Source: Bryobacterales bacterium
GTDB lineage: Bacteria; Cyanobacteriota; Vampirovibrionia; Obscuribacterales; Obscuribacteraceae
Direction of reading: 5' to 3'
DNA: 23,187 bases
Assembly (NCBI GenBank): GCA_903970295.1
Contig: CAJCHQ010000341.1
Span: forward strand, 1-23,187
In this document: positions 22,992 to 23,187 of the stretch, piece by piece
Position numbering within the stretch: position 1 is the first letter of the stretch
Layout: each line of letters opens with the position of its first letter
Program-made: the position numbers and the translations under genes
The notes under the pieces: model-generated
Databases searched by the model: none
Told to the model about the DNA's origin: nothing
What the model saw: only the letters and a program-made list of their open reading frames with translations

Positions 22992-23025
22992 TTTAGCGAT
23001 ACCATATGCGGTGCTTACTGTAGAA
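22992..23025. repeat. Second copy of an IS66-end-associated repeat
   Basis: TTTAGCGATACCA (22992-23004) and GCTTACTGTAGAA (23013-23025) recur, in the same order and orientation, at 20738-20750 and 20780-20792 (GCTTACAGTAGAA, one mismatch), where they bracket the putative IS66 end. Here the spacing is 8 bases instead of 29. The copy lies just upstream of tnpC; TAGAAT (23021-23026) could also be a -10 box for it. The rest of the tnpB-tnpC gap (22836-23052) holds nothing else I recognise. Confidence 0.5.
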
Positions 23026-23052
23026 TATAGTGATTCGACGGAGGAGCAAACC

Positions 23053-23187
23053 GTGAGCGATCCAACACCTAATGCCGCTAAAGTAACTTTGCCGGAACCG
23101 CTGCCAGACACCCTTGCGGCATGCCACGAACTCCTGATCAAGTTTTGGCACCGCATCCTTGAATTGGAGAAACAAGTCCGGGGGCGC
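23053..23187 (+). CDS. tnpC: IS66 transposase (TnpC), N-terminal part, runs out of window
   Basis: A strong GGAGGAG ribosome site at 23040-23046 precedes GTG 23053. The 45 codons visible (MSDPTPNAAKVTLPEPLPDT, LAACHELLIKFWHRILELEK) match the start of IS66 transposases: a short acidic/proline-rich leader followed by a leucine-zipper-like helix. The catalytic DDE domain, which would carry out cut-and-paste transposition, lies beyond the window. The position after tnpB fits the IS66 order tnpA-tnpB-tnpC, although the 217-base gap is longer than usual. Whether the full gene is intact cannot be seen; tnpB is broken, so the element may no longer move on its own. Confidence 0.72.
   Translation, partial: MSDPTPNAAKVTLPEPLPDTLAACHELLIKFWHRILELEKQVRGR

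Noticed and set aside
1..23187. CRISPR array, tRNA or rRNA gene
   Set aside because: Looked for regularly spaced repeats, cloverleaf arms and conserved rRNA blocks by eye and saw none.

Overview
The window looks like chromosomal DNA of a free-living, Gram-negative-type environmental bacterium of intermediate GC content, with an accessory, insertion-sequence-scarred right end. A phytochrome-style PAS kinase next to an Rcp1-type single-domain regulator, a cyanobacteria-like coiled-coil stress protein, kinesin-light-chain-type TPR proteins and several IS66 relics suggest a cyanobacterial or melainabacterial relative. That placement is an impression from gene style; the window holds no rRNA, tRNA or marker gene.

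Region 1 (1-6473) is mostly plus strand: the C-terminal part of a YheT-type alpha/beta hydrolase, a small orphan protein, a DUF1269-type stress membrane protein, a secreted Cys-containing beta-sandwich protein (minus), a DAO-family FAD oxidase, a clear putrescine aminotransferase (patA) and a periplasmic S41/CtpA protease. The oxidase and PatA could together feed amines such as putrescine into catabolism.

Region 2 (6480-15093) is a stress and osmotic-homeostasis block: a GT20 enzyme (trehalose-6-phosphate or glucosylglycerol-phosphate synthase type) divergent from a CPA2 antiporter carrying two universal-stress domains; a three-gene minus-strand operon (coiled-coil stress protein, GlsB/YeaQ membrane protein, one-pass Pro/Met-tailed protein); a GT4 glycosyltransferase; a TPR protein; an MscS channel; and a DUF2383-like four-helix protein. 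Together they cover compatible-solute synthesis, ion exchange, emergency solute release and envelope protection.

Region 3 (15165-18750) is a signalling cluster. A possible ECF-sigma promoter and a predicted three-way-junction leader RNA precede a PAS histidine kinase, which overlaps an Rcp1-type regulator, followed by a receiver-kinase hybrid and the collapsed relic of a further response regulator. A TonB-C-type protein fragment with no normal start codon follows.

Region 4 (18761-23187) starts with a TPR protein and then becomes debris: two decayed IS66 tnpA genes with a recognisable IS66 end, an intact two-gene DUF4160 / DUF2442-HTH module that resembles a toxin-antitoxin pair with a dyad-rich promoter region, a tyrosine-recombinase C-terminal fragment, a damaged IS66 tnpB and the start of an IS66 tnpC that runs out of the window. 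No CRISPR array, tRNA or rRNA was seen. The most notable items are the structured leader RNA, the DUF4160/HTH module set among mobile-element relics, and the hairpin that abuts a ribosome-binding site in the stress operon.
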